64,000 bases of DNA from Brevibacterium ihuae (GCF_900184225.1 NZ_FXWZ01000003.1:248001-312000), one strand, 5' to 3'; counted from the stretch's first letter, positions 25,020 to 33,964 are shown. A program made the numbers and translations. The notes: generated by a model not told the origin, from the letters alone.

Positions 25020-26024
25020 ATGACTCTCATCGTCACACATCAGGAGCTGCTCGACGCCGGTACGCAGTGGAGAACGATCTCCCAGATGATCCGGTGCTGC
25101 GTCATCCGTGCGCTCGTCGGTGTCTACGTCATCCATCGGCGCTGCGACCGACCGCTGCACCGGGGCGCGGCACAGGCGATCGCTCCCTCGGACCACGCGA
25201 CTCTTGAGGCGCTCGCATCGACACACGCCCACATCCGTGCCGCCGCGGCCCGCGGTCTGCTCATCGAGGCCTTCACCGCATCGCGGCACGGCGCTGGACT
25301 GCTCGACAGGGGCGCGGCCGTGTTCTCCCACCTCAGCGCCGCACATCTTCACGGACTCGCTCCCGCACTCGACGAACCCCCGCGCGTCGAGGTGCTCCGG
25401 CCGGGCAGGACCCACCGTTCCGAGTACTCGCACCTGCGCGCCCTCTCCGTCCCGGACGATCAGATCGTGGAGGTGCAGGGATCGCCCGCGACATCGGTGC
25501 CGAGGACTCTGATCGACATCGCCCGGACGCGGGGCCTCGACCAGGCTGTGCCCATGGCCGACGCGGCAGTGCGGTCGGATCTGCTCGAAAGAGGCGACCT
25601 CGCCGCGTGCCTGCGGGAGGATGAGCGTCGGCGCGTCGCCGCAGTCGACGATCTGATCCGCCTGGTCGACGGTCTGCACGAGAGCGCGGGCGAGTCGATC
25701 CTCGCCGTGCGCCTCGACCGGGCCGGGCTCCTCGACGGAGCATTACCGCAGCACGCGGTGTTCGGGGCACAGGGATTCATCGCGCGGGTCGACTTCGCGT
25801 ATCCCGCCGCACGACTCGCGATCGAGTTCGACGGCTACGGCAAGTATTTCTTCGACGACCCCGACGGCCGGGCCGCACTCAAGTCGGAGCGCAGGCGCGA
25901 AGCGGCGCTCCGGACCGAGGGGTGGGAGGTCATCCGGGTCGAATGGCGCGACCTCTTCGATCCCGCGGCGATGCGGACGATCATCGCCCGGATCCGCCGG
26001 CATCTCGCACGAGCAGCCGCCTGA
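25020..26024 (+). CDS. AbiEi-like/DUF559 protein with endonuclease-type C-terminus
   Basis: A 334-residue protein of a family common in actinobacteria. The N-terminal part (about 1-160) resembles the AbiEi antitoxin-type winged helix plus linker: a short HTH-like start, then VFSHLSAAHLHGL and TSVPRTLIDIAR. The C-terminal part (about 215-325) resembles DUF559, a restriction-endonuclease fold related to Vsr: ARVDFAYPAARLAIEFDGYG, KSERRREAALRTEGWEVIRV and EWRDLF. Asp/Glu residues in RVDFAYP and AIEFDG are possible metal ligands. No AbiEii toxin is adjacent, so a toxin-antitoxin role is unsupported. ATG 25020 is used; GTG 25014 is possible. The gene is bracketed by inverted palindromes. Confidence 0.75.
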   Translation: MTLIVTHQELLDAGTQWRTISQMIRCCVIRALVGVYVIHRRCDRPLHRGAAQAIAPSDHATLEALASTHAHIRAAAARGLLIEAFTASRHGAGLLDRGAAVFSHLSAAHLHGLAPALDEPPRVEVLRPGRTHRSEYSHLRALSVPDDQIVEVQGSPATSVPRTLIDIARTRGLDQAVPMADAAVRSDLLERGDLAACLREDERRRVAAVDDLIRLVDGLHESAGESILAVRLDRAGLLDGALPQHAVFGAQGFIARVDFAYPAARLAIEFDGYGKYFFDDPDGRAALKSERRREAALRTEGWEVIRVEWRDLFDPAAMRTIIARIRRHLARAAA

Positions 26025-26047
26025 GATCCGACGCCTGCATGCAACGG

Positions 26048-26099
26048 AAACTGCGGTGGCGGGCACAGACTTCACAGTCTGTGCCCGCCACCGCAGTTT
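26048..26099. repeat. Right palindromic repeat flanking the AbiEi/DUF559 gene
   Basis: Perfect 24-bp arms (26048-26071 and 26076-26099) with a 4-nt loop. It is the inverted counterpart of the element at 24860-24918 (57 of 59 bases). It begins 23 nt after the AbiEi/DUF559 stop codon and 59 nt from the sucD stop on the other strand, so it could also terminate both transcripts. Confidence 0.9.
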
Positions 26100-26158
26100 G
26101 CGTCGCACTCGCCCGGAGGACGCCCACCCGGACGCAGCCGACGACCGGCGCGCGGGTG

Positions 26159-27055
26159 TCAGCTGAGGAGGTCGCGCATGAGCTGCGCGGTCTCCGAGGG
26201 GGTCTTGCCGACCTTGACGCCGGCGGCCTCGAGGGCCTCCTTCTTCGCCTCGGCGGTGCCGGACGAGCCGGACACGATCGCACCCGCGTGGCCCATGGTC
26301 TTGCCCTCGGGAGCGGTGAAGCCGGCGACGTAGCCGACGACCGGCTTGGTGACGTTGGCCTTGATGAACTCTGCCGCGCGCTCCTCGGCGTCGCCGCCGA
26401 TCTCGCCGATCATCACGATGGCCTCGGTCTCCGGGTCCTCTTCGAATGCGGCGAGCGCATCGATGTGGGTGGTGCCGATGACCGGGTCGCCGCCGATGCC
26501 GATGCAGGTGGTGAACCCGAGGTCCCGCAGCTCGTACATCATCTGGTAGGTCAGCGTGCCGGACTTCGAGACCAGCCCGAGCTTGCCCTTCTGCGTGATG
26601 TTCGCCGGGATGATGCCGGCGAGCGACTCACCGGGCGAGATGATGCCCGGGCAGTTCGGACCGATGATCCGGGTCGCGTTGCCCTTCTCGGTGGCGTGCG
26701 CCCAGATCGCGGCGGAGTCCTGGACGGGGATGCCCTCGGTGATGATGACGAGCAGCTCGATGCCCGCATCGATCGCCTCGAAGCCGGCATCCTTGGAGAA
26801 GGCCGGCGGGACGAAGGCGACGGAGACGTTCGCGCCGGTGGCCTCCATGGCCTCGCCGACGGACGCGAACACCGGCAGCTCGACCTCGGCGCCGGAGGCG
26901 TCGGTGTGGCTCACGGTGGTTCCGGCCTTGCGCGCATTGACACCGCCGACGACGTTCGCACCCGCGGCGAGCATCCGCGCGGTGTGCTTGGTGCCCTCAC
27001 CGCCGGTGATGCCCTGGACGATGATCTTCGATTCGGAGTTGAGGAAAATCGACAT
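26159..27055 (-). CDS. sucD: Succinyl-CoA synthetase alpha subunit
   Basis: The 298-residue nucleotide/CoA-binding subunit of the TCA-cycle enzyme that couples succinyl-CoA cleavage to ATP or GTP formation. It shows the CoA-binding [17 protein letters not shown], the [12 protein letters not shown] block and the phosphorylated active-site His in [10 protein letters not shown]. It follows sucC by 24 nt, so the two are one operon. Confidence 0.97.
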   Translation of the reverse strand: MSIFLNSESKIIVQGITGGEGTKHTARMLAAGANVVGGVNARKAGTTVSHTDASGAEVELPVFASVGEAMEATGANVSVAFVPPAFSKDAGFEAIDAGIELLVIITEGIPVQDSAAIWAHATEKGNATRIIGPNCPGIISPGESLAGIIPANITQKGKLGLVSKSGTLTYQMMYELRDLGFTTCIGIGGDPVIGTTHIDALAAFEEDPETEAIVMIGEIGGDAEERAAEFIKANVTKPVVGYVAGFTAPEGKTMGHAGAIVSGSSGTAEAKKEALEAAGVKVGKTPSETAQLMRDLLS

Positions 27056-27079
27056 AGTGTTTGAGGACCTTTCGGGCTA

Positions 27080-28252
27080 TCAGTTCGCGGCGGCGGCGAG
27101 TTCAGCGGCCTTGTCGGCCCCGCCGTCCATCGTGTCGGTGAGGGTCACGAGCGGGTGGCCGGCCTTCTCGAGGATCGCTCGGCCCTCCTCCACGTTGTTG
27201 CCGTCGAGGCGCACGACGAGCGGCTTGGTCGCCTGGTCGCCGAGGATCTCGAGGGCCTTGACGATGCCGTTGGCGACCGCGTCGCATGCGGTGATGCCGC
27301 CGAACACGTTGACGAACACGCTCTTGACCTGCTCGTCGCCGAGGATGACGTCGAGGCCATTGGCCATGACCTCGGCCGAGGCGCCGCCGCCGATGTCGAG
27401 GAAGTTCGCGGGCTTGACGCCGTTGTGGGCTTCGCCGGCGTAGGCGACGACGTCGAGCGTGGACATGACGAGTCCCGCGCCGTTGCCGATGACGCCGACC
27501 TGGCCGTCGAGCTTGACGTAGTTGAGGTCGAGCTTCTTCGCCTTGAGCTCGAGCGGGTCCTCGGCGTCGATGTCCTGGAGGTCCGCGTGGTCTTCGTGGC
27601 GGAACTCGGCGTTGCCGTCGAGGGTGACCTTGCCGTCGAGCGCGATGACGTCGCCGGCCGCGGTCGAGACGAGCGGGTTGACCTCGACGAGGGTCGCGTC
27701 CTCGGCATCGAACACGGTCCACAGCTTCTGCAGCACTGCGGCGACCTTGCCGGCGATCGACTGCTCGAAGCCGGCGGCCTCGACGATCTCCTTCGCCTTG
27801 GCCTCGTCGATCCCGGTGAGCGGGGACACCGGCACCTTCGCGAGCGCCTCGGGGCGCTCCTCGGCGAGGGTCTCGATGTCCATGCCGCCCTCGGTCGAGC
27901 ACATCGCGAGGTAGGTGCGGTTCGCGCGGTCGAGGAGGATCGAGAAGTAGTACTCCTCCGCGATGTCCGCGCCCTCGGCGATCATGACCTTCTTGGTGAT
28001 GTGGCCCTTGATGTCGAGGCCGAGGATCTCCTCGGCCTTCTCCTTGGCCTCCGCCGGGTTGTGGGCGAGCTTGACGCCGCCGGCCTTGCCGCGGCCGCCG
28101 ATCTTGACCTGCGACTTGACGACGACGGTGCCGCCGCCGAGCGCCTCGGCCGCGGCCTGCGCCTCCTCGGGGGTTTCGGCGACCTGAGCGCGGAGCACGG
28201 GCACGCCGTGCTTCTCGAAGAGGTCACGCGCCTGATACTCGAAAAGATCCAC
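27080..28252 (-). CDS. sucC: Succinyl-CoA synthetase beta subunit (ADP-forming type)
   Basis: The 390-residue ATP-grasp subunit, the normal family length. It begins with GTG 28252 reading [21 protein letters not shown], and has [20 protein letters not shown] in the nucleotide-binding domain and [14 protein letters not shown] plus [10 protein letters not shown] in the C-terminal domain. The open frame upstream is not coding. A TAGGGT box at about 28355-28360 on the minus strand and an imperfect hairpin (28324-28357) lie in the leader region. Confidence 0.97.
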   Translation of the reverse strand: MDLFEYQARDLFEKHGVPVLRAQVAETPEEAQAAAEALGGGTVVVKSQVKIGGRGKAGGVKLAHNPAEAKEKAEEILGLDIKGHITKKVMIAEGADIAEEYYFSILLDRANRTYLAMCSTEGGMDIETLAEERPEALAKVPVSPLTGIDEAKAKEIVEAAGFEQSIAGKVAAVLQKLWTVFDAEDATLVEVNPLVSTAAGDVIALDGKVTLDGNAEFRHEDHADLQDIDAEDPLELKAKKLDLNYVKLDGQVGVIGNGAGLVMSTLDVVAYAGEAHNGVKPANFLDIGGGASAEVMANGLDVILGDEQVKSVFVNVFGGITACDAVANGIVKALEILGDQATKPLVVRLDGNNVEEGRAILEKAGHPLVTLTDTMDGGADKAAELAAAAN

Positions 28253-28401
28253 GTGTGTTCCTAACGTCCGTGCGCGCTCCGCCGGGCCCGGATCGAACAG
28301 GACCGCGCGGGCGCGCCGCTTGCGGGTGGGTATGAAGCGAATCAACCGCTTCCCACCCTAGTCCCATCCGCGAGCGTGGTCACACCGGCCCCGCCGCGCA
28401 G

Positions 28402-28641
28402 CCGAGGCGCCGGCCACGTCACCGTGCCGGAGCAGGCCACCCGGCCGAGGCGCCGGCTCGGTCACCGTGCCTGGGCAGGCCACCCGGCCCAGGCGCCGGC
28501 CCGGTCACCGTGCCTGGGCAGGCCACCCGGCCGAGGTGCAAGCACCGTGACCCTGCCGGACCTCGGTACCCAGCCGAAGCGCCGACCACGGCATCATGCT
28601 GGACCTCGGCGTTCAACCGAGGCGCCAGCCGCAGCACCCGG
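28402..28641. repeat. Degenerate 43-bp tandem repeat, about 5.6 units
   Basis: Units begin CCGAGGCGCC at 28402, 28445, 28488, 28531 and 28574, each 43 bp, with a partial sixth at 28617. The first three are close copies; the fourth and fifth are diverged but keep the exact length. The unit is not a multiple of three, and the frames across it read as Arg/Pro-rich junk, so it is non-coding. It occupies most of the 28346-28793 gap between sucC and the MarR operator. Confidence 0.85.
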
Positions 28642-28793
28642 CCGAGGCGCCGTCCTCATCCGGGCCACCGCCCCCCAGCCGAGCAGCAGCGCGGAGGACG
28701 GCATCCGCGTCGACGGACCGGCCGACGGGAGTCGCGACACCGAGCATGGCTGCGGGGCACCGGACCCGCTGCACCGCCCGCCCGCTGCCGCTT

Positions 28794-28830
28794 GGCGTCA
28801 AGAATCTTTTCGCCAAAGTATCTTGACGCC
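28794..28830. promoter_or_regulatory. MarR-type operator upstream of its own gene
   Basis: GGCGTCAAGAATCTT (28794-28808) and AAGTATCTTGACGCC (28816-28830) form a 15-bp inverted repeat with two mismatched positions and a 7-bp spacer, in a locally AT-rich patch ending 17 bp before the MarR start. The half-site TCAAGA/TCTTGA occurs in operators of several MarR-family regulators. Autoregulation is the natural inference. Confidence 0.7.
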
Positions 28831-28847
28831 GGAAGTACCATGGACAC

Positions 28848-29342
28848 ATGGATGAGGTCGACCGGATCGTCGCCGCGTGGCGCCACGAGCGCCCCGACAT
28901 CGACGTGTCCCCGATGGAGGTCCTCTCCCGCGTCTCCCGGCTCGCCAAGCAGCTCGACAAGGCGCGCAAGGTCACCTTCCACAACCACGGCCTCGAGGTC
29001 TGGGCCTTCGACGTGCTGTCCGCTCTCCGGCGGTCCGGCGCGCCCTATCAGCTCTCCCCCTCCCAGCTCATCGGCGAGATGATGGTGACGTCGGGGACCA
29101 TGACGAACCGGATCGACCGCCTCGTGTCCGCCGGCTGGGTGTCGCGCCATCCCGACCCGGCCGACCGCCGCGGCGTCCTCGTCCGTCTCACCGAGGCCGG
29201 CCAGACGAAGGTCGACGACTCCCTCGCCGAGCTCCTCGTCCTCGAGGCGGAGCTCCTCGGACAGCTCTCCGCCCCGCAGCGCCGCAAGCTCAGCGAGCTC
29301 CTGCGGCAGCTCTCGAGCGGCTTCGACGCGGAGGACGAATGA
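28848..29342 (+). CDS. MarR-family transcriptional regulator
   Basis: A 164-residue winged-helix regulator. The DNA-binding part reads LSPSQLIGEMMVTSGTMTNRIDRLVSAGWV followed by the wing DPADRRGVLVRLTEAG, a textbook MarR pattern. Flanking helices (residues 1-55 and 120-164) form the dimer interface. The N-terminal helix 1 has no Cys, so a thiol switch is unlikely; a small-molecule ligand is more probable. Its stop overlaps the start of the phosphatase gene (ATGA), and a palindromic operator sits 17 bp upstream. Confidence 0.93.
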   Translation: MDEVDRIVAAWRHERPDIDVSPMEVLSRVSRLAKQLDKARKVTFHNHGLEVWAFDVLSALRRSGAPYQLSPSQLIGEMMVTSGTMTNRIDRLVSAGWVSRHPDPADRRGVLVRLTEAGQTKVDDSLAELLVLEAELLGQLSAPQRRKLSELLRQLSSGFDAEDE

Positions 29343-30124
29343 CCTCGAGCCGCTCGGAGCCCGGGGACGGCCGCGACCTCGCCGTCGACGGCGCGCTCAA
29401 CCTCCGCGACCTCGGCGGACTGCCGATCCCGAACGGCACCACCCGCTTCCACCGTGTGGTGCGCGGCGGGCGCCGGGAGCGCCTGACCGCCCGCGGCTGG
29501 CGGCAGCTCGCCGCCCACGGGATCGGACACGTCATCGATCTGCGCACCCCGGCCGAGGTCAGCCGGCGCGACACGGACCCGCGGGTCGACCCGGCGGCAT
29601 GGGCCGGATTCGAGATCCACCCGATGCCCGTCGAGGACTTCGGCGTCCGCGCCTATACCGCCGCGCTCGACCACCCGTACCTCAACCATCCCGGGCACTA
29701 CCGTCTCCTCCTCGACCACTTCCCCGACGAGCTCGCCGCAGTCATGCGCCTGCTCTCGGAGATCGCGCGCACCGCCGGGACCGCGGACGGCGCCGGCGTC
29801 TACGTCCACTGCTCGGCCGGGCGCGATCGCACGGGCCTCGTCTCGGCCTGGCTGCTCCAGCTCGCTGGGGTCGCGGATGCCGACATCGTCGCCGACTACC
29901 GCCGCTCGCTCGACTGGGTCAACGAGTACCACCGGACCTCGAACCACCCGGTGGAGAAGCACGAGCCGCCCGAGGTGTTCGAACCCTGGGCCGAGTCCCG
30001 CACCCGCGCGCTCGGCGTGTTCCTCCGCGCCCACCCGGCGGGCACCGCCCTTCCGGCACTCGGGCTCACCCCGGAGGAGACGACGGCCCTGCGCGGGCTC
30101 CTCGCACCCGCCCCGCCGGCCTGA
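29339..30124 (+). CDS. Tyrosine-protein phosphatase family (PTP/DSP-like)
   Basis: A 261-residue bacterial tyrosine phosphatase. The P-loop HCSAGRDRTG puts the nucleophilic Cys at about residue 158. The N-terminus NLRDLGGLP...RFHRVVRGG and the VIDLRTPAEV strand are the hallmarks of the Y_phosphatase3 family, whose members act on phosphotyrosine, lipids or inositol phosphates. It is translationally coupled to the MarR gene by a 4-nt ATGA overlap, so it is the regulator's most likely target after itself. Confidence 0.9.
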   Translation: MTSSRSEPGDGRDLAVDGALNLRDLGGLPIPNGTTRFHRVVRGGRRERLTARGWRQLAAHGIGHVIDLRTPAEVSRRDTDPRVDPAAWAGFEIHPMPVEDFGVRAYTAALDHPYLNHPGHYRLLLDHFPDELAAVMRLLSEIARTAGTADGAGVYVHCSAGRDRTGLVSAWLLQLAGVADADIVADYRRSLDWVNEYHRTSNHPVEKHEPPEVFEPWAESRTRALGVFLRAHPAGTALPALGLTPEETTALRGLLAPAPPA

Positions 30125-30223
30125 TCCGTCCCGCCGGCCTGAGCCGCCGCCCGGTGTCGCTCCCGGGGCCGGGCGATGTGCGCCCCTAGAATCGGGTGGA
30201 GACGACGACCCCTGCTGAAGGTG

Positions 30224-30940
30224 ATGAGTGTGCGCCAGCGCTTCCTGACCGTTCCCGCAGCCGCCGCGTGCGCGCTGCTCGCCCTCACCGGGTGCCAGGT
30301 CACGGGCACCGAGCGGCCCGATCCCGAGCCCTCGGTGAGCCCCGAGGTCGCAACTCCGGTCGAGACCCCCGATTCCGCGCCCGCGGTCACGCTCGTCGAC
30401 GTCTCCCCCGGCGGCGCGGTCGAGGTCGACCCGGTGTGGGCCGGTCTGCAGACCGCAGCCGAGCAGGGCGAGGATGCCTACCTCGACGTCCACATCCACA
30501 GCTATCAGGAGCCCGGGGACGAGGGCGAGGTCACGCTCACCCCCTCGACCCCGAACAGCATGAGCATCACGCTCCCCGCGGAGGCGGTCGACGCCGAGCG
30601 CGCTCCGTTCTACCGGATCCTCGGCACGTTCTCCGCCGAGGAGGTCGGCTCCTCGGCGTATGCGCTCGAGGTCGTCGACACCGAGGAGATCGCCGAGGTC
30701 CGCCCCACCGGCCCGAGCACCGAGGAGCGGTGCACCGCCGAGGACGCGAACGAGCGGATCCAGCAGGCCGCGCAGCAGCTCGCCGACGATCCCGGGTCTC
30801 GGGAGGAGCTCCGCCTCCTGTGGGCCAGCGCGCCCGAGGTGTGGTGGGGCATCCAGCGCACCGCGGCGACGCTCGGTGATTCCGAGGGCGAGGCCGCCGG
30901 CGACTTCCTCACCGAGGCCTGCGGCGCCTACCTCGGCTGA
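30224..30940 (+). CDS. Putative lipoprotein of unknown function
   Basis: A 238-residue exported protein. ATG 30224 opens a signal peptide ending LTGC with the lipidated Cys at residue 24, then a disordered Pro/Glu/Ser spacer and a small folded domain of about 170 residues with two Cys that could form a disulfide (ERCTAEDANER and TEACGAYLG). I do not recognise the domain. Three base triplets upstream a GTG is also possible. It may be a separate transcript from the MarR-phosphatase pair: TAGAAT lies in the gap. Confidence 0.7.
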   Translation: MSVRQRFLTVPAAAACALLALTGCQVTGTERPDPEPSVSPEVATPVETPDSAPAVTLVDVSPGGAVEVDPVWAGLQTAAEQGEDAYLDVHIHSYQEPGDEGEVTLTPSTPNSMSITLPAEAVDAERAPFYRILGTFSAEEVGSSAYALEVVDTEEIAEVRPTGPSTEERCTAEDANERIQQAAQQLADDPGSREELRLLWASAPEVWWGIQRTAATLGDSEGEAAGDFLTEACGAYLG

Positions 30941-30991
30941 GCAGGCCGCGCGCTCCGCCTGACTGCCAGGGAGCGCGGCTGCCAGGGGCGC

Positions 30992-31540
30992 CTAGCGCCC
31001 GGGAGCACCGTCCGCAGTCGCCGCCCGGTCGTTCTCCTCGTGGACGGCGAGCGCGGTCTCGTAGGCGCGCAGGGTGGGAGGTGCGAAGAGCGCGATGAGC
31101 CCGAGCACCGCGGGCGCGATCGAGGCCACCGGCAGCAGCCAGCCGGAGCCGAGGACCGAGAGCCCGAAGAGGATGAGCAGCACCTGCCACGCGACCGTGG
31201 CCGGCCGGGCCCAGCGGCGCATCCGGTGGAGGCCGACGGCGACGCCGGCGAGTCCGAGCGCGAGGATCGCGAACATCACCGCGAGCGACAGGAGCGAGGT
31301 GGTGAGCGCGGGCTCACCGGCACGGGCGAGCGTGACGAAGAACACTGCGGACACGACGAGCGCCGCGATCTCGAGGACGAGCATCGCGATCGCCGCCCAC
31401 AGCGTCCAGGGGCGGGCCGGCAGCGGCAGGGGTGCCGCCGTCCCTCCGCCCGCTCCGGAACCACCCACTCCGGAACCGGCTGCTCCCGAACCGCCGGCTC
31501 CGGAGCCTGCCGCCCCGGAGGTCCGCTCGCGGTCCGTCAC
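30992..31540 (-). CDS. Four-helix membrane protein, unknown function
   Basis: A 182-residue protein: a Gly/Ala/Ser-rich cytoplasmic N-terminus (about 35 residues of low complexity), four hydrophobic helices (WTLWAAIAMLVLEIAALVVS, LSLAVMFAILALGLAGVAVG, TVAWQVLLILFGLSVLGSG, SIAPAVLGLIALFAPP) and a charged tail. GTG 31540 overlaps the adenosine deaminase stop by 4 nt (GTGA), so the two are translationally coupled. No function can be assigned. Confidence 0.75.
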   Translation of the reverse strand: MTDRERTSGAAGSGAGGSGAAGSGVGGSGAGGGTAAPLPLPARPWTLWAAIAMLVLEIAALVVSAVFFVTLARAGEPALTTSLLSLAVMFAILALGLAGVAVGLHRMRRWARPATVAWQVLLILFGLSVLGSGWLLPVASIAPAVLGLIALFAPPTLRAYETALAVHEENDRAATADGAPGR

Positions 31541-32643
31541 AGGGTCATCCGCTCGAAACCGGGGATGAGGATCTCGTCGATGAACCGCTCGCGGGCGTCG
31601 AGCGGGATGAAGGCGCAGCCGAGCGCGTTGACGGTGGCCCACTCGAGATCGGCCTGGTCCCATCCGGCCTCGTCGATGAGGAGGCGCATCTCGCGGCTCA
31701 CCGAGGTCGCGGACATCAGCCGGTTGTCCGGGTTGACGGTGACGGCGAACCCGAGGTCCTTGAGCCCGGTGATCGGGTGGTCGGCGATCGAGCCGGCCGC
31801 GCCGGTCTGGAGGTTCGACGAGGGGCACATCTCGAGCGGCACCTGGTGGTCGAGGATCCACGCCGCGAGCCTGCCGAGCGTCCCGTTGCCGTCGACGACG
31901 TCCATGTCCTCGACGATCCGCACTCCGTGGCCGATGCGCTGGGCGCCGCACACCTGGACGGCCTCGAGGATCGATTCCACACCGGCCGCCTCGCCCGCGT
32001 GGATGGTGACCGGGAAGCACTCACGATGGAGGTAGTCGAAGGCCTGGAGGTGCTCGGCCGGCGGGTTGCCCGCCTCGCCGCCGGCGATGTCGAAGCCGAC
32101 GACACCGGTGTCCCGGTGCCGGATGGCGAGCTCGGCGACCGCGAGCGAGTTCCGGGCGTGGCGCATGCCGGTGAGGACCTGGCCGGTCCGCACGAACCGC
32201 CCCGCCTCGGCCGCGATCGCCTCGCCCTCGTCGAGTCCGGCCTGGACTGCGATCACGGCCGCGTCCATGTCGAGCCCGGCGCGCAGGTGCTGCTCGGGGG
32301 CCCAGCGCGCCTCGGCGTAGAACACGCCGTCGGCGACCTGGTCGAGCACCCATTCCCGGGCGACCCGGGTGAGCGCCTCGGCGGTCTGCATGACGGCGAT
32401 CGTGTGGTCGAAGGTCTCGAGGTAGCGCGTGAGGTCCCCGGAGTCCGCGGATTCGGAGAACCACGCCCCGAGGTCCGTCGGGTCCGCTGCGGGGAGGTCG
32501 TGGCCGATCTCCCGGGCGAGATCGATGATCGTCGCGGGCCGCAGCCCCCCGTCGAGATGATCGTGCAGCGACACCTTGGGGAGTCGGAGGACGGGGTCGT
32601 CGGCGTCGACTCCGCGGGGAGTCGGAAAGAGTGTCTGATCCAC
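31537..32643 (-). CDS. add: Adenosine deaminase
   Basis: A 368-residue TIM-barrel zinc enzyme converting adenosine to inosine. Motifs visible are SLHDHLDGG (zinc ligands H27 and H29), VTIHAGEAAG (zinc His and catalytic Glu) and CPSSNLQTG; a VTVNPDNRLMS block carries the last conserved Asp. GTG 32643 is preferred because a TATGCT box lies six bases upstream (leaderless) and it gives the usual length. The nearby PnrA-like lipoprotein suggests nucleoside salvage. Confidence 0.93.
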   Translation of the reverse strand: MDQTLFPTPRGVDADDPVLRLPKVSLHDHLDGGLRPATIIDLAREIGHDLPAADPTDLGAWFSESADSGDLTRYLETFDHTIAVMQTAEALTRVAREWVLDQVADGVFYAEARWAPEQHLRAGLDMDAAVIAVQAGLDEGEAIAAEAGRFVRTGQVLTGMRHARNSLAVAELAIRHRDTGVVGFDIAGGEAGNPPAEHLQAFDYLHRECFPVTIHAGEAAGVESILEAVQVCGAQRIGHGVRIVEDMDVVDGNGTLGRLAAWILDHQVPLEMCPSSNLQTGAAGSIADHPITGLKDLGFAVTVNPDNRLMSATSVSREMRLLIDEAGWDQADLEWATVNALGCAFIPLDARERFIDEILIPGFERMTL

Positions 32644-32649
32644 CCCACC

Positions 32650-32655
32650 AGCATA
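32650..32655 (-). promoter_or_regulatory. -10 box of add, leaderless start
   Basis: On the minus strand TATGCT is followed by six bases and then the GTG of adenosine deaminase. Confidence 0.45.
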
Positions 32656-32761
32656 CGCCACCGGCCGCGCCCGCCGGTCGTCGCGAGCGACGCGCACGAG
32701 CGGTCCGGGAGGTCCGCCCGGGACGCGCGCCCGAGAGGTACTCCGGCACCGCGGATCAGGC

Positions 32762-33964
32762 TCAGTCCGCGCCGGGCACCTCGACCTCGCCCTCGGCGAT
32801 CCGCTCGCGCACCTCGGCGATGTCCCGGCCCAGGCCCGCCACGGAGCTCAGCAGCCCGTCGGTGGCGACGATCTCGACCCCGCCGTTGTCCATCGTCCCG
32901 GTGTACTCCGGCGCGCGCACCGCGATGTCGCCGATCGTCCGCTCGTCGCCCGGCGGCTCCCCGAGCTCACCGGCGAACCCGGTCTCCGGCCAGCCGGCGA
33001 CGGTGGACTGGAACCCGGCGGCGACGTTCGGCACGGTCGAGGCGATGACGTGGTCCCCGAGCACCCCGCCGAGCGTCTGCGAGCCGTCGGTGCCGTACCA
33101 CACGAGGGTCGGGGTGAAGGGCGGCTCCTCCTCAGCGGCGTCGCCCTCCGCTGCTCCCGCGGCCCCGTCGGCGGCCGGGTCCGGCACCGCGGTGGGGTCC
33201 GGCGCCGCGTCGGCGTCCGCGATCCCGTAGTACGCGGTGAACACCTCGAGCACGCCGCTCGCCGCTCCCGAGGCGAACGGCACGATGACGTCGGCACCGG
33301 CGTCGAGCGCGTCCTCGGTGTACTCCCGACCGGCCGCCTGCGTGTCGTCCACCGTCCGGCGCTCGGTCGATCCGGCGCGCAGCACCTCGACCGCGGTGCC
33401 CGCATCGGCGTTGCGCTGCTCGACCCCGGCGTCGAAGGCGGCGAGCAGCGCGTCGCCGGCGGCGAACCCGCGGGAGGCGAAGATCGCGACGGTGCCGGTC
33501 TCCGAGCTCGCCGCCGCGGAGTACCCGGCGATGAACGCGGGCTCGCGGAGGTCGAAGTCGATCGTGACGACGTTGTCCGGGTAGTCGGTGCCGCCGGTGG
33601 CGACGGCGAGCCAGACCGTGTCCGGGGAATCGACGGCCACTGCGGAGAGCGTGTCCGCCCCGCCTGGTCCGACGAGCGCGCCGAGGTCACAGCCGGCGGC
33701 GGCGAACCGGGAGAGCGCCTCGCCGGTGCCGTCGGTCGTGCTCACGCGCTGGGACGAGGTCGAGGCGAGGAAGCCGGCGGACCGGGCGTTCGACATCTCG
33801 CCGAAGCTCAGCTGTCCGATCGACCGGTCGGCGAAGCCCGCCGGGGCGGACACCATGCAGCCGCTCGTCGTCACCGGCTCTGCCGTCTCCGGGGGCTGGC
33901 CGCCGCACGCGGTGAGCAGCATCGCCGCCGCCACCGCGCCCGCCGCCCGGCCGATCCGCCTCAC
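32762..33964 (-). CDS. BMP/PnrA-family substrate-binding lipoprotein (nucleoside type)
   Basis: A 400-residue basic-membrane-protein family lipoprotein. Signal peptide RIGRAAGAVAAAMLLTAC has the lipid Cys at residue 20. Two lobes follow, with DFDLREPAFIAGYSAAASSETGTVAIFA and DALDAGADVIVPFASGAASG resembling the PnrA fold, and WYGTDGSQTLGGVLGDHVIAST in the C-lobe. Known relatives bind purine nucleosides for an ABC importer. A 25-residue acidic Ala/Pro/Asp insert sits before the C-lobe. No ATPase or permease gene is adjacent, so its transporter must be elsewhere or is missing. GTG 33964 overlaps the amidohydrolase stop by 4 nt. Confidence 0.85.
   Translation of the reverse strand: MRRIGRAAGAVAAAMLLTACGGQPPETAEPVTTSGCMVSAPAGFADRSIGQLSFGEMSNARSAGFLASTSSQRVSTTDGTGEALSRFAAAGCDLGALVGPGGADTLSAVAVDSPDTVWLAVATGGTDYPDNVVTIDFDLREPAFIAGYSAAASSETGTVAIFASRGFAAGDALLAAFDAGVEQRNADAGTAVEVLRAGSTERRTVDDTQAAGREYTEDALDAGADVIVPFASGAASGVLEVFTAYYGIADADAAPDPTAVPDPAADGAAGAAEGDAAEEEPPFTPTLVWYGTDGSQTLGGVLGDHVIASTVPNVAAGFQSTVAGWPETGFAGELGEPPGDERTIGDIAVRAPEYTGTMDNGGVEIVATDGLLSSVAGLGRDIAEVRERIAEGEVEVPGAD

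Noticed and set aside
25020-26024. AbiE toxin-antitoxin module
   Set aside because: No AbiEii-type nucleotidyltransferase toxin lies on either side; the neighbours are a Usp gene and sucD.
28402-28641. Possible CRISPR array
   Set aside because: Repeats are contiguous with no unique spacers, degenerate, and no cas genes are near.
28376-28855. A 159-codon frame across the 43-bp repeats
   Set aside because: The repeat unit is not a multiple of three, so residues do not repeat in step; there is no ribosome-binding site and composition is Arg/Pro-rich.
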